DNA of 64,000 nt from Capronia americana (Eukaryota; Ascomycota; Eurotiomycetes; Chaetothyriales; Herpotrichiellaceae): positions 496,001-560,000 of the forward strand of contig JADWQD010000005.1 of NCBI GenBank assembly GCA_016110215.1, given 5' to 3'. The translations under genes and the position numbers were made by a program. The notes beneath the pieces are model-generated. The model searched no databases. It was not told where the DNA came from and saw nothing but the letters and a program-made list of their open reading frames with translations. Of this stretch, positions 52,968-64,000 are shown one piece after another; within the stretch, counting starts at the first letter, position 1; every line of letters begins with the position of its first letter.

Positions 52968-53422
52968 ATGGCCGACTCAACGGACGATGGTGCTAATGCA
53001 ATTTCAGAGCCGCTTGACCTTGTTCGTTTATCCCTGGACGAGATTGTCTTTGTCCGGCTTCGAGGCGACCGTGAGCTGAAAGGGAGACTACACGTATGGT
53101 TACCATGTTTTCGAGTGAGGCCCAGAGTCCAGACTGACTTCTAGGTAGGCATACGACAGTCATTGCAATCTTGTGCTCGGCGAAGTCGAGGAGACAATCT
53201 ATACCTTCGAGGAGGAAGAGGACGGCGAAGAGACAGTCAAGGTCCGTTCGGAGGCCTCTTTTGAGCGGACTGCCCACTGACCACGACCTAGACGACCAAG
53301 AAGCAATCAGACATGCTCTTTGTTCGAGGTGAGCCATCGTTGCGTTCGCAATTCTTCTACTGTCGTGCTGATCTGAAGCAGGAGATTCCGTTGTACTCAT
53401 CTCTCCTCAGCCCGGATCGTGA
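52968..53422 (+). CDS. lsm3: U6 snRNA-associated Sm-like protein LSM3
   Basis: Four exons, 52968..53093, 53149..53241, 53292..53328 and 53385..53422, give 97 residues, the family length. The Sm1 motif is LDEIVFVRLRGDRELKGRLHAYDSHCN (read across intron 1) and Sm2 is MLFVRGDSVVLISP (read across intron 3). VLGEVEETIY lies between them. LSM3 belongs to the LSM2-8 ring that binds the U6 3' end and to the cytoplasmic LSM1-7 decapping ring. Introns are 55, 50 and 56 nt. Intron 2 has an atypical GTCCGT donor but must be removed, because reading through meets a stop within it. Three introns in under 300 coding bases contrasts with the intron-poor neighbours. Confidence 0.95.
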
Positions 53423-54076
53423 GAACCAATGGTCAATCACTTTGACGAATCTCAAACTACAGCCAGGCCGGCGACTATCGAGAGCTTCCAAAGTGCCATC
53501 CTGAGCACAATGTTCCACATTGCGGAGCTGTACAGAAAGCAGAGTGTCGCTCAGAGAGGCATGGGCAAACCTTGTCCGGCTCCGTTGAGTCACTCTCGAG
53601 CTGGTCATGCAGTCACAGGGATCGCGTTGGCCTGGTTCGATCAATCATATGCCCCGAACTCTGAGGAAGACTTGATTTTGAATCAGCTGGTATATAATAG
53701 GGGCCATTCTCAAGACGCGGAGCGCCAGTAGGTGGCCAGTTGTCCGCGTGGGGATGAGTCAGTCCGGCGCGTCTGAAGCATCTTCCCCGCTATCAATGAC
53801 TCCAACACTTGGCTACGATCTCCGGTGTATTTAGATACACCATCAACTCTAGATTTCTCTTCCATAACATCACATCGACCTTCGTCCCTCCTGCAAGCGT
53901 TTTCCTCCCTCGAAGTCGCGATGCATCATTTATACTAGGACAACCCAGGGACTCGCACCATTCACACTTTAACCATGATCCCTCGAATACCTCACTGAGC
54001 GCGGGGGCGAGTCATCCTTATTCTTTACGTGCACTTCACCTTAGTCTGTTATCCTCGTCTCTGAAGAAGAACAAAT
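53423..54076. other. Intergenic: LSM3 3' flank and GTPase promoter
   Basis: No gene is supported. A perfect 7-bp inverted repeat with a 4-nt loop lies at 53824-53841. Confidence 0.6.
53824..53841. repeat. Inverted repeat GGTGTAT-TTAG-ATACACC
   Basis: Seven perfect base pairs around a TTAG loop, about 236 bp upstream of the GTPase ATG. It could be an operator for a dimeric factor or only a chance hairpin. Confidence 0.8.
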
Positions 54077-56048
54077 ATGGGGACTCGCGTCAAGCAGACC
54101 TTGCTAGATCGCCGGAAGGGGGAGCTTGTACGTACTATTGCACTCGCAGTGACACCTAGTGACCCGGTTGCAGGCTCTCTCCGACTTTGCCGACTATGTC
54201 GAGAAACAACAAGCCAAAACGCGCGCACAGCACGTAGAGTCTACGACCGAAGACCACGCAGAGCTCGACATCCTCGATTCGTTGAATCTCTCCGACAGCC
54301 CCAGTCAGGTGAACCTGAAGCACTGGCTACTCGACACCTCGGACAATGCGCATGAGACATTGGAGCAGTTGTCGGGGCTGCTACAAACCAGGATAGATGA
54401 GGGACATGGCGAGACGCTGTTTGATCTTGGGCTCGAGGACAGTGGCGACTCAATGGGCTTCACCAAAGAGCAGTGGGATCATGCACTAGGTCGTATTACT
54501 GAGGCGGCGGACATGGGCAAGGCCGCGGTCTTGGTACTCTTGACTTACAATGTGGGCGGCGACAATGAAGCTAAGACGCCGACGAAAGACAAGTCTTGCC
54601 ACGGCAAGCTGCTTATCCGGCAGGCACCGAAGGCCGCCGAAGAGGTCATCGAGACACGGATCGCGGTAGTGGGCAATGTGGATGCTGGCAAGTCCACCAT
54701 GTTGGGGGTCCTCGTCAAAGGAAATCTTGACGACGGCCGAGGCAAGGCTCGAGTCAACCTGTTTCGACACAAACACGAGATCGAGTCCGGCCGAACCTCG
54801 TCTGTGGGCATGGAAATCATGGGCTTCGATACTCATGGCCAGGTCGTCACGTCCGGTGTTCCTGGCCGTAAGTTAACTTGGGGAGAGATTGGCACCCGGT
54901 CAGCCAAGGTCATCACTTTCACTGATCTGGCTGGTCACGAGAAGTATCTTCGGACCACCGTCTTCGGCCTGCTTTCTTCCGCCCCAAATTACTGTCTACT
55001 CATGGTTGCTGCCAACAATGGACTTATCGGCATGTCCAAGGAACACCTCGGCATAGCTTTGGCTTTGAATGTCCCTGTCATGGTTGTGATCACCAAGATC
55101 GATATCTGTCCGCCCCAAATCTTGGAGCAGACCATTACGCAGATAACGAGAATCCTCAAGTCTCCAGGCGCACGAAAGATTCCTATCTTCATCAAGACAC
55201 ACGAGGAGACTGTCATGACCGCAACGCAGTTCGTGTCGCAGCGAATTTGCCCAGTATTCCAGGTCTCGAACGTCACAGGAGAGAGCCTGGACCTTGTGCG
55301 CACGTTTCTTAACATCCTCCCGCATCATGGCCACTATGACAGCCAGGCCCCTTTCGAGTTCCACGTCAATGACACATTCTCTGTTCCCTTTGTGGGCACG
55401 GTCGTCTCAGGCGTGGTCAAGTCTGGGGCGATTCATGCCGGTGACACCGTGCTTATCGGTCCCGACTCTCTTGGCCAGTTCCAAACCACCAAGATTCGTT
55501 CAATCGAGCGGAAGAGAATACAAGTGCCGGCGTGCAGCGCCGGTCAATCTGCGTCACTCGCGCTGAGAAATCTAAAGCGGAAAGACGTGCGCAAGGGGAT
55601 GGTCGTGCTTCCGAAACTCGAAGGGCCGCTACCTAAGGTCTACCGCGAATTTGTGGCCGAGGTACTCATCTTGTCTCATGCCACTACCATCCGTCCAAAG
55701 TACCAAGCCATGTTGCACGTTGGTCCTGTTAGTCAGACTTGCGCTATCATTGATATCGATCGTGAGTATATCCGGACAGGCGATAGGGCTACAGTGGCAT
55801 TCCGTTTCGTGCAACGACCAGAGTTCCTTTGTATCGGCGAAAGGATTCTTTTTCGTGAGGGCCGCACAAAGGGGTTGGGGATCGTCAAATCTCTCGGATA
55901 TGAGCAAGGATCGTTGAGCAAGCAGGCACAGCTTGGGCAGGGGGCTTCTGAAGGCGAAGGGAGCGGCGAGCAGGCTGAGGACAAGGTGAGCGTAACAGCA
56001 AAGGTCTCCTCCTCGACATCTACAATTGCAAACGGAAAGGCAATGTAG
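54077..56048 (+). CDS. GTPBP1/GTPBP2-like translational GTPase
   Basis: Exons 54077..54127 and 54174..56048 give 641 residues. The 46-nt intron is GTACGT...TTGCAG, in phase 0. Exon 2 has no ATG of its own near its start, which supports the short first exon. G1 is GNVDAGKST (184-192), G3 is DLAGHEKYLRTT and G4 is VITKIDIC. The switch region RHKHEIESGRTSSVGMEIMGFD is the hallmark of the GP-1/GTPBP1 group. An EF-Tu-like domain 2 (FVGTVVSGVVKSGAIHAGDTVLIGPD) and domain 3 (FRFVQRPEFLCIGERILFREGRTKGLG) follow. Animal relatives take part in mRNA surveillance and rescue of stalled ribosomes. The fungal members are little studied. The tail is low complexity. Confidence 0.9.
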
Positions 56049-56605
56049 GCGTTCAGGCGTTCGCATTAAGAGTTGGAGGATGAGGTCGTCGTTAAGGGAT
56101 ATGCATCGGGAGGGTGTTTCGTCATGATCACGGCTATTTGTACACAGTAACCTACCTAGTTCTAATTTTCCATGAAGCAACGATGTTCAGTTCCATGGTT
56201 AAGACATGTTGTGATTCTTAGTCCTACTCTGGATGACACCTGCAACAAGTACGAGTACCTCGTTCCGTGTAGGCATACCGAGTAGAATCGAAGGATATTC
56301 TTCAAGCTCGATCATCGACGAATAGGGGATGGGCATGGCATAAATCGAACCAGTCCGCCAATCGGAACGCTGGCAGTTATGTCGTCGCCGGTCACCCCTG
56401 AGACCCCTGCCGTACGTGGTAACTAGTGCGCAGTCGCGCTTCGAACTCCATCCCCAGGTAGATGAAATGTCCTCCGCTCACAATGTCGCTCACGGCCCGG
56501 CAACGAAGAAAAGAACATACTACGCCGACCGGAGGAGGCCGCACCGCCAGTCCTGGCATTAGAGCGAAGGTACCGACAACACCATACGCAGACGCAGACG
56601 CAGCA
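56049..56605. other. Intergenic, no gene recognised
   Basis: The GTPase 3' flank and the promoter of the next gene. It contains a GTACGAGTAC motif at 56249-56258 and nothing else I can name. Confidence 0.6.
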
Positions 56606-57329
56606 ATGGATATTTCGTCCCTCGTCGCCGCCTGGCGCCGACAACCCATGTGGTTGCTCCTCGCCGTCGCCAGCGGCGCCTGCGCGGCATTTAACGGGGT
56701 TTTTGCGAAATTGTAGGTCCGCATGCAACTGCACACCTGGCGTCTACTTGACGAACCCAAGCAAGCGATAGCAAACGAACCCTAACTCACGTATCCACAG
56801 AACCACAACCTCGCTGACCTCCTCCCTGTCCGCCTCGGTCGCCGCCTTCCTAGGCCTCTCCCCTGCCAACACGACGGTCGACGTCCTCGTTCGGAGCGTC
56901 TTCTTCGGCCTCAACCTCGTGTTTAACGCGTTGATGTGGGCTCTCTTCACGGCGGCGCTCACGCGCGCCGAATCCACCACCCGCGTCAGCATCATCAATG
57001 TGTCGGCGAATTTTGTGATTACCGCGCTGTTGGGGTGGATGGTGTTCGGAGAGCAGTTGCGCGGGATATGGTGGCTTGGGGCGGCGATGTTGGCGGGCGG
57101 GAATGTGGTTATCGGGCGGAGAGAGGAGGAGGGGAAGAAGAACAAGTCCGGCGAGGGTGGGCAGGGGGAGGCGGAGGCAGAGGGGTTGATGCGTGGCGAG
57201 GAAGGAGGAGGACAGGACTTGGATTTGGTCGAGTTGGATGACGATGTTGATGGGCGAGCGCCTGGGCCGCAGCACGGGGACGAGCAGAGGAGATTGAGAG
57301 TCGGGCAAGAGGCGGATGCACCGATTTGA
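56606..57329 (+). CDS. EamA/DMT-superfamily membrane protein, TMEM42-like
   Basis: Exons 56606..56712 and 56801..57329 give 211 residues. The 88-nt intron is GTAGGT...CCACAG with CTAAC as branch site; joining gives GVFAKLTTTSLTSSLS. Four hydrophobic helices are visible: WLLLAVASGACAAFNGVFAK, VFFGLNLVFNALMWALFTAAL, TRVSIINVSANFVITALLGWMVFGE and LRGIWWLGAAMLAGGNVVIG. The pair with FGE and GxxxxxGNxxI matches the second half of an EamA module, so this is a single-module transporter-like protein such as TMEM42. The C-terminal ~65 residues are acidic, Gly-rich and cytosolic. The substrate is unknown. Confidence 0.82.
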
Positions 57330-60300
57330 GAGCGGCCGCCCAAAGGCTGTCCTAAAGTCATGAGATGGCGGTGCGGTGCGATGCCATGCGATGCCGGTGA
57401 CCTACACGGTACCTTGCACAGTCCTGTCTTGGCCGGGGTTGTGCAGGAAAACTGGCGCTACTGACCGCACCCACGCCTATAGCAGTCTTCCTTGCGGCAG
57501 TTGGAACTGCATGTTGCTGCTAGCATTCCACGAGCACGCAACGAGCGGCAGGAGACTCAGCTGTATCGACAGAGTGCACAGTGAAGCATGCGACGTCTGC
57601 GTCACCATCCATACACTACTCCCAGGTCGACTGGGGCAGTCAGAAGGCGCGTCAGGCCACTTACCTGTGGACTTCTTTGGCGAGAGCCTGAGATCACAAG
57701 GTTGCGGGTGTCGCCGTGGAGCGCAAGCGTCACGCTCTCCTGGCTACGCTAGAAGCACCTCGTATGGAAGTCGCATAGTTATTCTGTCTAGCCAAAACTC
57801 TGCGTGGTCTTCGAAATGCTCGACTGCCGTCAAAGCAAGCCATCGAGTCATTATCGACCACACCTGGGCCGAGTCCAAGCGGCGAACAGCCGAGTTTACG
57901 ATCCGAAGAATGAAGTTACCCGCTGTCGAGAGCTCGGTTGCAGGGTGCAGGCTTCAGAAATAAGGGACTTGCTTGCACAGTACCGAGTATATACCGCAAC
58001 ATGTCTCTCCACCAAGTCCAGGCTGGGTTCAGCATCTCAGGTGCAAGGCTGGCAGCTGGTCAAAGTTGGCAACATCAGGCCATGGTCCATTTGTCTGCTT
58101 CTGCCACCGGCAGTTGATCTTGTCAGGCCGAATTCCCCTCTCGGTCGCATGCCATCAGAGATCACCATTTCGGAGCATGTAAAGGTCTCGATGCCAAAGG
58201 AAAATCGCCCATGATGCTGTAGAATTCGGCTTGGCGGAGGCACAAAGGTTTTGCCGTCGCCATCTCACGGATCGTCGCTTGTCGCTAGCCACGAGGGAAA
58301 CCGAGATGGCAAAGATGACTTGCATACACAGTAGATTCCAACCATCCTGCGTCTCAAAGATATAACGTCATGAGGCAACCCTGGCCATCCCGAGAACTGT
58401 CCGAACGTATCCGCATACATTGCTCGCTCAGCTGAATTCTCGTGTCAAGGCTTCGAGCCTGCCATTTGACAGATCCTGGACAATGTAATGTGCAGTCGTA
58501 CCTCCATACTCTACTCATTCTCCATGGTCAGGTCACTGTGGCTGGGAACGGTCGTCTTTGAGAGACCCGGATCTAAACCAATCATGAGAGCTCGGAGCGA
58601 GCGCTATGTACTACTGGCAATTACTGGGTACTGGGTACGCTGCATCATGTGGGCAGTGGTCTGGGAGTGTCTGGGGTAACGGCCGTGCCCGAGACGAGCG
58701 ATTCTGGAATTCATGCAAGGGAAGGAATAGCCGCAGAGGGAAAATCTTTGATCCGGAGCTGTCCGCGGTATTTTCGAAGCGCCCTATCGTAGCGAGCGCC
58801 GGAATGCAAAATGCGGTCAACGGCGCAAGCTCCAGCTCGATATTGGACTCCTGCTTCCAACCCTTCAGGGGCCCGATTGGACTCTCCTAAGACCCTGCCG
58901 TCATAGCGCCATTGGCGTTTTGCTTTGCTCAGCTACTCGGTACGATACTACTGTGTACGAGGTAGGTATGGAACCTGCAGTGGAACGTGGTTTTTCAGGG
59001 CGTTGATCTGCCTCGGAAGCTTCCCAATTGACCATTTCCAAAGCAAGGCGCAGTACGAGGTACCGAGTCCTCGACTGTTCTGGGCATACGGATGAGAGCA
59101 AAGGGTGGTAGGATGGTCCTCCAGTACGAGTACTGCTCACAGCCTGCAGGTAGTGAGAGATCTTACCTCGTAGTGCCCTCAGGAACAAACAAGCCTGCAT
59201 CCCGTGAGCGTTAAACTACCTCGTACACAGTCCTCAATACTTGACAAGTCAACTTGTGATGCTGCTCCAAGACAGGAGGGAATGAAGCGAGCAATGCCAG
59301 GTGGGGTAAACCCTTCAATAGCTGAGACACCAATGGTATCGCACGACAAAGTTAGCAAGTCGAGGGGTCATCCTCATTTAGAAAATCGAGCCATCTTCAA
59401 ACCAGCCATCCCCACAAAAGGCCCTGCCCTAAGGCTTCCTTATCCGAAAGTCAGGAGACGCCGGGCACGGTGTGCAGCATCAGGCTGGGAATGCAAAGGT
59501 CCAATTGATCAGCAGGTCCAGACGCATTTGACTCTCTCACCTTGCCTGAATTAACCGGTCAACAAACGTCAAAGTTCAAGCGGATTGGGTCGCACGGAGC
59601 GTGGAGAGCAGCGATTCGTCGGAGGGAAAGACGATGGAAGGGTGTGAAGACACGCCCATCGCGAGGGGAGGAGGGCGCAGGCGTCCAGCTTGCAGCATCG
59701 AGGCAAGTCTGGGGCGGTGGAAAGACGGCCACGGTGCGCAGGAAGGAGGCAGGGACGGCATGATTGGCCCACAAAGCGCTCGTTGCTTGACCCTGAAGAG
59801 ATTAGCGGACAATCGGGTTGGGCCTGTGTCAAAGACTGGGACGGGCCCAAAACAGGGCCTGTGTGCTCAAAAATACCGTGGCAGCCGCCATCACCAGACG
59901 CTTTCCGAACGCAGGCCGTTCTCAGAACTGCGCGACGCAGCCGAGATGTGGAGTTCGCCACTGGCAAATTGCATGGTTGGCTGCGGAAGCGTGCATCCTA
60001 GTCGGAACGCACTGACAGTCTGGCAGCAAATCAGAGCAGCCAGGTGGCGCAAAGAAGCGGGCCCTGTGCGATTATCCAAGTAAAGACTCGCCCGTCTGCT
60101 CGCTCTGCCTTCTTGCCTTCTCGCCTTTTTTGCCATCCTTCCACCGCCAGTCCGCGAGCTACAAACCTACATCACCATCCCACCGCTGCTTTCTACTATC
60201 TCACATACACTGCGCTACTAGCTGCCTGCCACCTTCCATCAGCCTCTTCCTTTCATATCCATATCAACCAGTGCTCCCCATCGACGCCCGTTTACATTCT

Positions 60301-60509
60301 TCCCAAACAAGACTTGTCAGCTTAGACCAATTGCGCTTCTCCACGAGCCTCTTTGTTGATCAGCTGACGACTCCTGCTCGTCATTGTTTGCCACTGTTGA
60401 TTAGCTGGCATCTGCGAATATTCAACAACATCCTCCCGGAGCATCGCAATAACCTTGCCTAGACTACCCAGCTTCCGGCCTTTTTCCTGCACATCGGACA
60501 AGTTGCACC
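57330..60509. other. Gene-poor 3.2 kb
   Basis: No gene is recognised on either strand. The longest frame (57376-57963 plus, 195 codons) has no domain and no homologous look. Several GTACGAG/CTCGTAC motifs occur (58950-59220), one being the near-palindrome CAGTACGAGTACTG at 59122-59135. From about 60085 to 60480 the plus strand is strongly pyrimidine-rich, which I read as promoter and leader of the next gene. Confidence 0.6.
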
Positions 60510-61151
60510 ATGTCGACCTATTTCTACCAACAGCGCCACGCCCAAAACCCCCAACCCATGCCACAGTCTCACAGCCACCATGGCCGCTCTCGAAGAGCAC
60601 CCCGGTTATCAGCGGCTCAGAACTCTCACCGCCAGTTCCGTGCTCCCAAACTTGTGAAAGAGATTGTCATTGCCGAGCAGCCCAGCGTCCTCGCATATCG
60701 GGCGAGGTTCGAGGCTGGGCGTTCTTTCGACTTGGACGACGACCTCGAGTTCTGTCCAAACCTCTTGACATTTGATGAGGTTTGTGGCGAGCCTCTCTCC
60801 ACAACATCATCTCTTACTGACTTCTTCGGAAAGCGTCAGTCTGTCACTTCAGGGTCGTCGGATCGCTCCTCTCTCTCCAGTGGCTCGCCCGATTCATCTC
60901 CCCTTCAGGCTCAAATACAGCCACAGATCACCCCGGCGTTGTCCATATCCTCTGCCGCAACGTCTCTTTACATGTCCCCTCCGGCGTACACGAGCAGCAA
61001 CAGCCTCAAGATCCACCAACCCTCGGCGATTCGGTCCCGTAACAACGCCATCCCCATTGTTAACCCTTCCACCGGCAACCGCATCGCAAGCCCACCATCA
61101 TCAATTTCGCCAGGTATGATGCAACAAACAACTGCCGCTCGCCGGTGGTAA
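60510..61151 (+). CDS. Conserved fungal disordered protein, function unknown
   Basis: A single exon of 213 residues from ATG 60510 (accATGT). The N-terminal part is His/Gln/Arg-rich (MSTYFYQQRHAQ, HGRSRRAPRLSAAQNSHRQF). A compact segment follows at about residues 60-90, LAYRARFEAGRSFDLDDD then LEFCPNLLT, which I recognise from hypothetical proteins of other filamentous ascomycetes. The remainder is Ser/Pro/Thr-rich and disordered. There is no signal peptide, membrane helix or enzyme motif. A role in regulation or scaffolding is a guess from composition only. The long pyrimidine-rich leader suggests a well-expressed gene. Confidence 0.75.
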   Translation: MSTYFYQQRHAQNPQPMPQSHSHHGRSRRAPRLSAAQNSHRQFRAPKLVKEIVIAEQPSVLAYRARFEAGRSFDLDDDLEFCPNLLTFDEVCGEPLSTTSSLTDFFGKRQSVTSGSSDRSSLSSGSPDSSPLQAQIQPQITPALSISSAATSLYMSPPAYTSSNSLKIHQPSAIRSRNNAIPIVNPSTGNRIASPPSSISPGMMQQTTAARRW

Positions 61152-62469
61152 GGGAACCTCCATCTCAGGAGTGCTCTGTCCTCCGTGCTTGTCGTCGTTG
61201 TGTCGCTGTGTTTGTCCTGGCTGATGTTATGATGTGTCGCTTGCCTTGTCTCCCCGGTGGTCGAGATCTTCTCCAACTCGAATCCTCTCTCATCTGTACA
61301 TATGTATCTCACGACCACGGAAAAATGTTTCTTTTATCGAGCGAAGGCATAGCGATTCTGACGAAGTTGACATCATGATACCGGCCATTTGTGTGGAAGA
61401 TAGGGTCAAAGGAGTATGGTGGCACACGGCGATCCAAAAAGACAAATCTGGTTTTAGCATGGAGTTTTGAGCATACCCGGGGTCAAGAAATTATGATAGA
61501 CGACGATCATCATCATACTGGCGGGGATTATTTTACGTGCGATTTTGGGAGTTGTTGCACAGTCTTCAACTGGTCGGGAATGATGGACGAGAAATACAAC
61601 GATACCAGATGGGTCGATGCGGGGTTTATTTGTTGGTTATGTTGAGTTCCCAAGAATGGAACACAGTGCACACATCTCACGGGTTGACGGCTGGCTTAAA
61701 ATGATGTCGGACTACGATGGGCCATTTATTTTGTCCGGCAAAACGGCAGGTAGCTTACCGCCGCTACGAGATGTATTTCTAGCTGATAGAAAGCTGAACC
61801 ATACGCGTTATCATTCTTCTTCACTCGGACCGAGTTCCATCGACAATATTATTATCGATAGCCTGTGGTGACACTCTTAGTCATGGCATTTTCAGTGCTG
61901 CCGACCTCGCCGATTCGATGCCGTACCTGCACTGAACCAGGACAAGCACGGCACGGCGTCCCATGTCGGCGATTCAGCTCTGCAAGGTACCAGACGTACG
62001 TTGACTCATCACTCCATCGAATCGACGCCGACTCTGGTGGCGGTGCTGAACCGTCCGACCAATCATCCATGCATGTTCAGCCAGCGACGTCGCGGCCGCA
62101 CATTGTATATAGTGGGGGGGACGTGGCTGTGCCCGGGTTATCTGGCTGGCGGCTATCGCTTCGCCTCACGGTTTGCGACTTTCGATAGACTACCCGGGGG
62201 GACGAGGGGGGCCGCGGGGATGGCAGCCCTGCGGTAACTATTCATACTGTACCTATCAACAAGTAGAATAAGCACAAGTGATATCGAGTGCACGAAGTTG
62301 GTGAAGTGACGTGGCCTAAACTTGATAGAAAGGGCGGCACCGAAGATTCATCTTGGCAGTGCTCACCCCAACTTGGAACCTAAATACTGAAGTCTTCTGT
62401 CGCTCTCATAACACAACCAGACCGCTTTTAACCTACCTCTTAAGAAACGATCCCACCAAGCGACTGACC
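61152..62469. other. Intergenic: 3' flank and HET-C promoter
   Basis: About 1.3 kb without a supported gene. Short frames (61391-61645, 61865-62188 plus) have no domain. A G7 run occurs near 62114. Confidence 0.6.
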
Positions 62470-64000
62470 ATGGGGCTGTTTTCGCGGAATGTGGTGCTGG
62501 TCCTGTTCCTAGGCCTGGTGCTTTTCACCTTGGAAGCACACGCTTTTGGTGCTGGCAGTAAGTGCCCCCAGGAATGGAGTGTTTCCGACACTGACCCCCT
62601 CATGTAGACATCGCCTCGATATCTGCGGTAGAAGGCAAGAACTGGCGCCACGGCGATATCGAGGACGTTCTGAAAACTGTGGCATGTATCCGCCACCACA
62701 AATGGAATTCCATGATGATCAAGAGGGTGTACTTCGGGTGTGTCTCGTCCTGTCTTCGTGCCAGCCAAGAAGCCCACATCTAATGGACTGGCGTACCTAG
62801 GAACTGGCTACGTGACTACAGTCAGGCCATGGATACTGGCGCCCTGAAGAAGGCCCAACCCGAGACGATTCGAATTCTTGTCTGGCTACTTTCATTCCTC
62901 GGATTTGGCTATGCCACTGCCGAGTTTGAGGTCACTTCGGAGCGCCTTGGAGTCTATCGTCCCGAGGAACATATTGAGTGAGAATTTTCAACCCAAGTGT
63001 GATGGCTCTTGCTGACAGAGGTTTCAGCAATCCCAAAGACTACAACGATAATGAAGACGCTCGGAAGTTTGACGCCCGTCTACGTGGTCCAGTACGTGAT
63101 GTTGAGCTGCAAATCGACATGGAGACGGGTATGAAAAACTATATCTCCAACGGAAAGGGTGACTGGGCCACCAGCGCAGCCTTTGTCAAGTACAGCTTTG
63201 AGCGCAGTATTCACCATGGCCGCCTCTACACGAATGGTCATGGGTTCTTTAAGGGCAAGGACGAGGATCTTGCGGAGGCCTTGCGTTGTCTGGGCCAAGG
63301 TCTGCATACACTAGAGGATTTCGGTGCACACACCAACTATGTCGAGCTCGCCCTTCGCGAGTTGGGGTACCACAACGTGTTTCCTCACGTAGGAACAGCC
63401 ACCGCAATCAACCTCCGTGGGAAGCACGTATTTCCTCTCGTCACGGGGACATTCGGCATGGTGGACTTCTATCACTCTGTCCTAGGAGAGGCTACCGACC
63501 ACTTCACGCAGAGCGAGGTCAATGAGATGGATAATGCTCTCGGTACTGCTCAGCAGGCAGCACAGTCATCAAACCCGCTCATGAGCTTGGTCAAGTTATT
63601 GTCCAAAGTGCCAGGGACCAAGGGCCTTTGTGATGAAGCGGAACAGCTACAAGCGAGTTCGCAGGCCCAAGCTCGTGCTAACGAGCAGCAGGGAGGCTTT
63701 CGCGGCGTGGATGACTACGGAGGGTCATCGCGAGGCATCGACGATTGGGATAGCACTCGAGCATCACATGCAGGCTTCGCCGGGCAATCGCAAGGTTATG
63801 ACGCGTCGAACAATTGGAACCAAGGCTACCAGCAACCGGGTTGGGAGCAAACTGCCCCGCAGCATCATTACCAACAGCAGCAGTGGAATGATCAGGGCGG
63901 CGCACCTCACAATTTCAACAATCCGCCTCCGCCACATCAGACTCAGTGGCAAGATCCAAACGTGGGACACAACTACAACTCGCAAGATCAGTACCCTGGT
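62470..64000 (+). CDS. het-c: Heterokaryon incompatibility protein Het-C, 3' part beyond window
   Basis: Exons 62470..62557, 62608..62737, 62801..62977 and 63028..>64000. The three introns (50, 63 and 50 nt) join to a single frame that is still open at the window end. The protein starts with a signal peptide (MGLFSRNVVLVLFLGLVLFT, cleavage probably after AHA or AFG). The Het-C domain follows: NIASISAVEGKNWRHGDIED, HHKWNSMMIKRVYFGNWLRD, YSQAMDTG, EEHIDNPKDY and ALRCLGQGLHTLEDFGAHTN. After about residue 390 it turns Gly/Gln/Asn-rich (WNQGYQQPGWEQ), like the glycine-rich part of Neurospora HET-C. In Neurospora, alleles of het-c differ in a short variable segment and decide vegetative compatibility between fused hyphae; most fungi keep the gene without a proven incompatibility role. 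Confidence 0.91.

Noticed and set aside
57376..57963. 195-codon plus-strand frame
   Set aside because: Rich in Cys, Ser and Arg without any motif; not supported as a gene.

Overview
This is nuclear DNA from a filamentous ascomycete (Pezizomycotina). Evidence: short spliceosomal introns (46-92 nt) with GTRNGT donors, CTRAC-type branch sites and YAG acceptors; fungal-specific families (AIM6, Het-C, ATP13-like, external NADH dehydrogenase with an EF hand, a C2H2 + fungal transcription-factor-domain regulator); and housekeeping genes whose proteins match fungal orthologues. A black-yeast or other Eurotiomycete-like fungus is possible, but I cannot fix the order. I found 21 protein genes and one tRNA gene. 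Two protein genes run off the window: PRP46 at the left edge and HET-C at the right edge.

Layout. 1-13.2 kb, all minus strand: PRP46 (spliceosome), an AIM6-like phosphodiesterase, a large N-glycosylated membrane protein of unknown role, a seven-exon glutathione-independent formaldehyde dehydrogenase-like zinc ADH, and importin alpha. 13.7-15.7 kb, plus: POT1 (telomere end). 15.7-22.4 kb: a gene-poor stretch of about 6.7 kb, followed by the transcription factor. 28-31.4 kb: NHA1 Na+/H+ antiporter. 32 kb: tRNA-Gln(CUG). 32.4-36.2 kb: URB1 (60S assembly). 37-45.4 kb, minus: NDE1 and SCC2. 45.7-56 kb is a compact housekeeping cluster: RPA12, LIA1 (deoxyhypusine hydroxylase), DIB1, GPI12, a mitochondrial ATPase-expression PPR-like protein, LSM3 and a GTPBP1/2-like GTPase, several sharing divergent promoters. 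56.6-64 kb: a one-module EamA/TMEM42-like membrane protein, a disordered fungal protein, and the start of HET-C.

Functional links. Three genes act in pre-mRNA splicing (PRP46, DIB1, LSM3). RPA12, URB1, LIA1 and the tRNA serve RNA polymerase I transcription and translation. POT1 and SCC2 serve chromosome ends and cohesion. There is no sign of a secondary-metabolite cluster, a transposon, CRISPR or a virus.

Most notable observation. The tRNA-Gln gene at 31964-32098 carries, besides a short intron at the canonical site after the anticodon, a 52-nt insert inside the D arm. The insert begins GTAGGT, contains a perfect TACTAAC and ends CAG. Removing exactly that GT-AG segment is the only excision that restores a canonical cloverleaf. 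It looks like a spliceosomal-type intron inside an RNA polymerase III tRNA gene.
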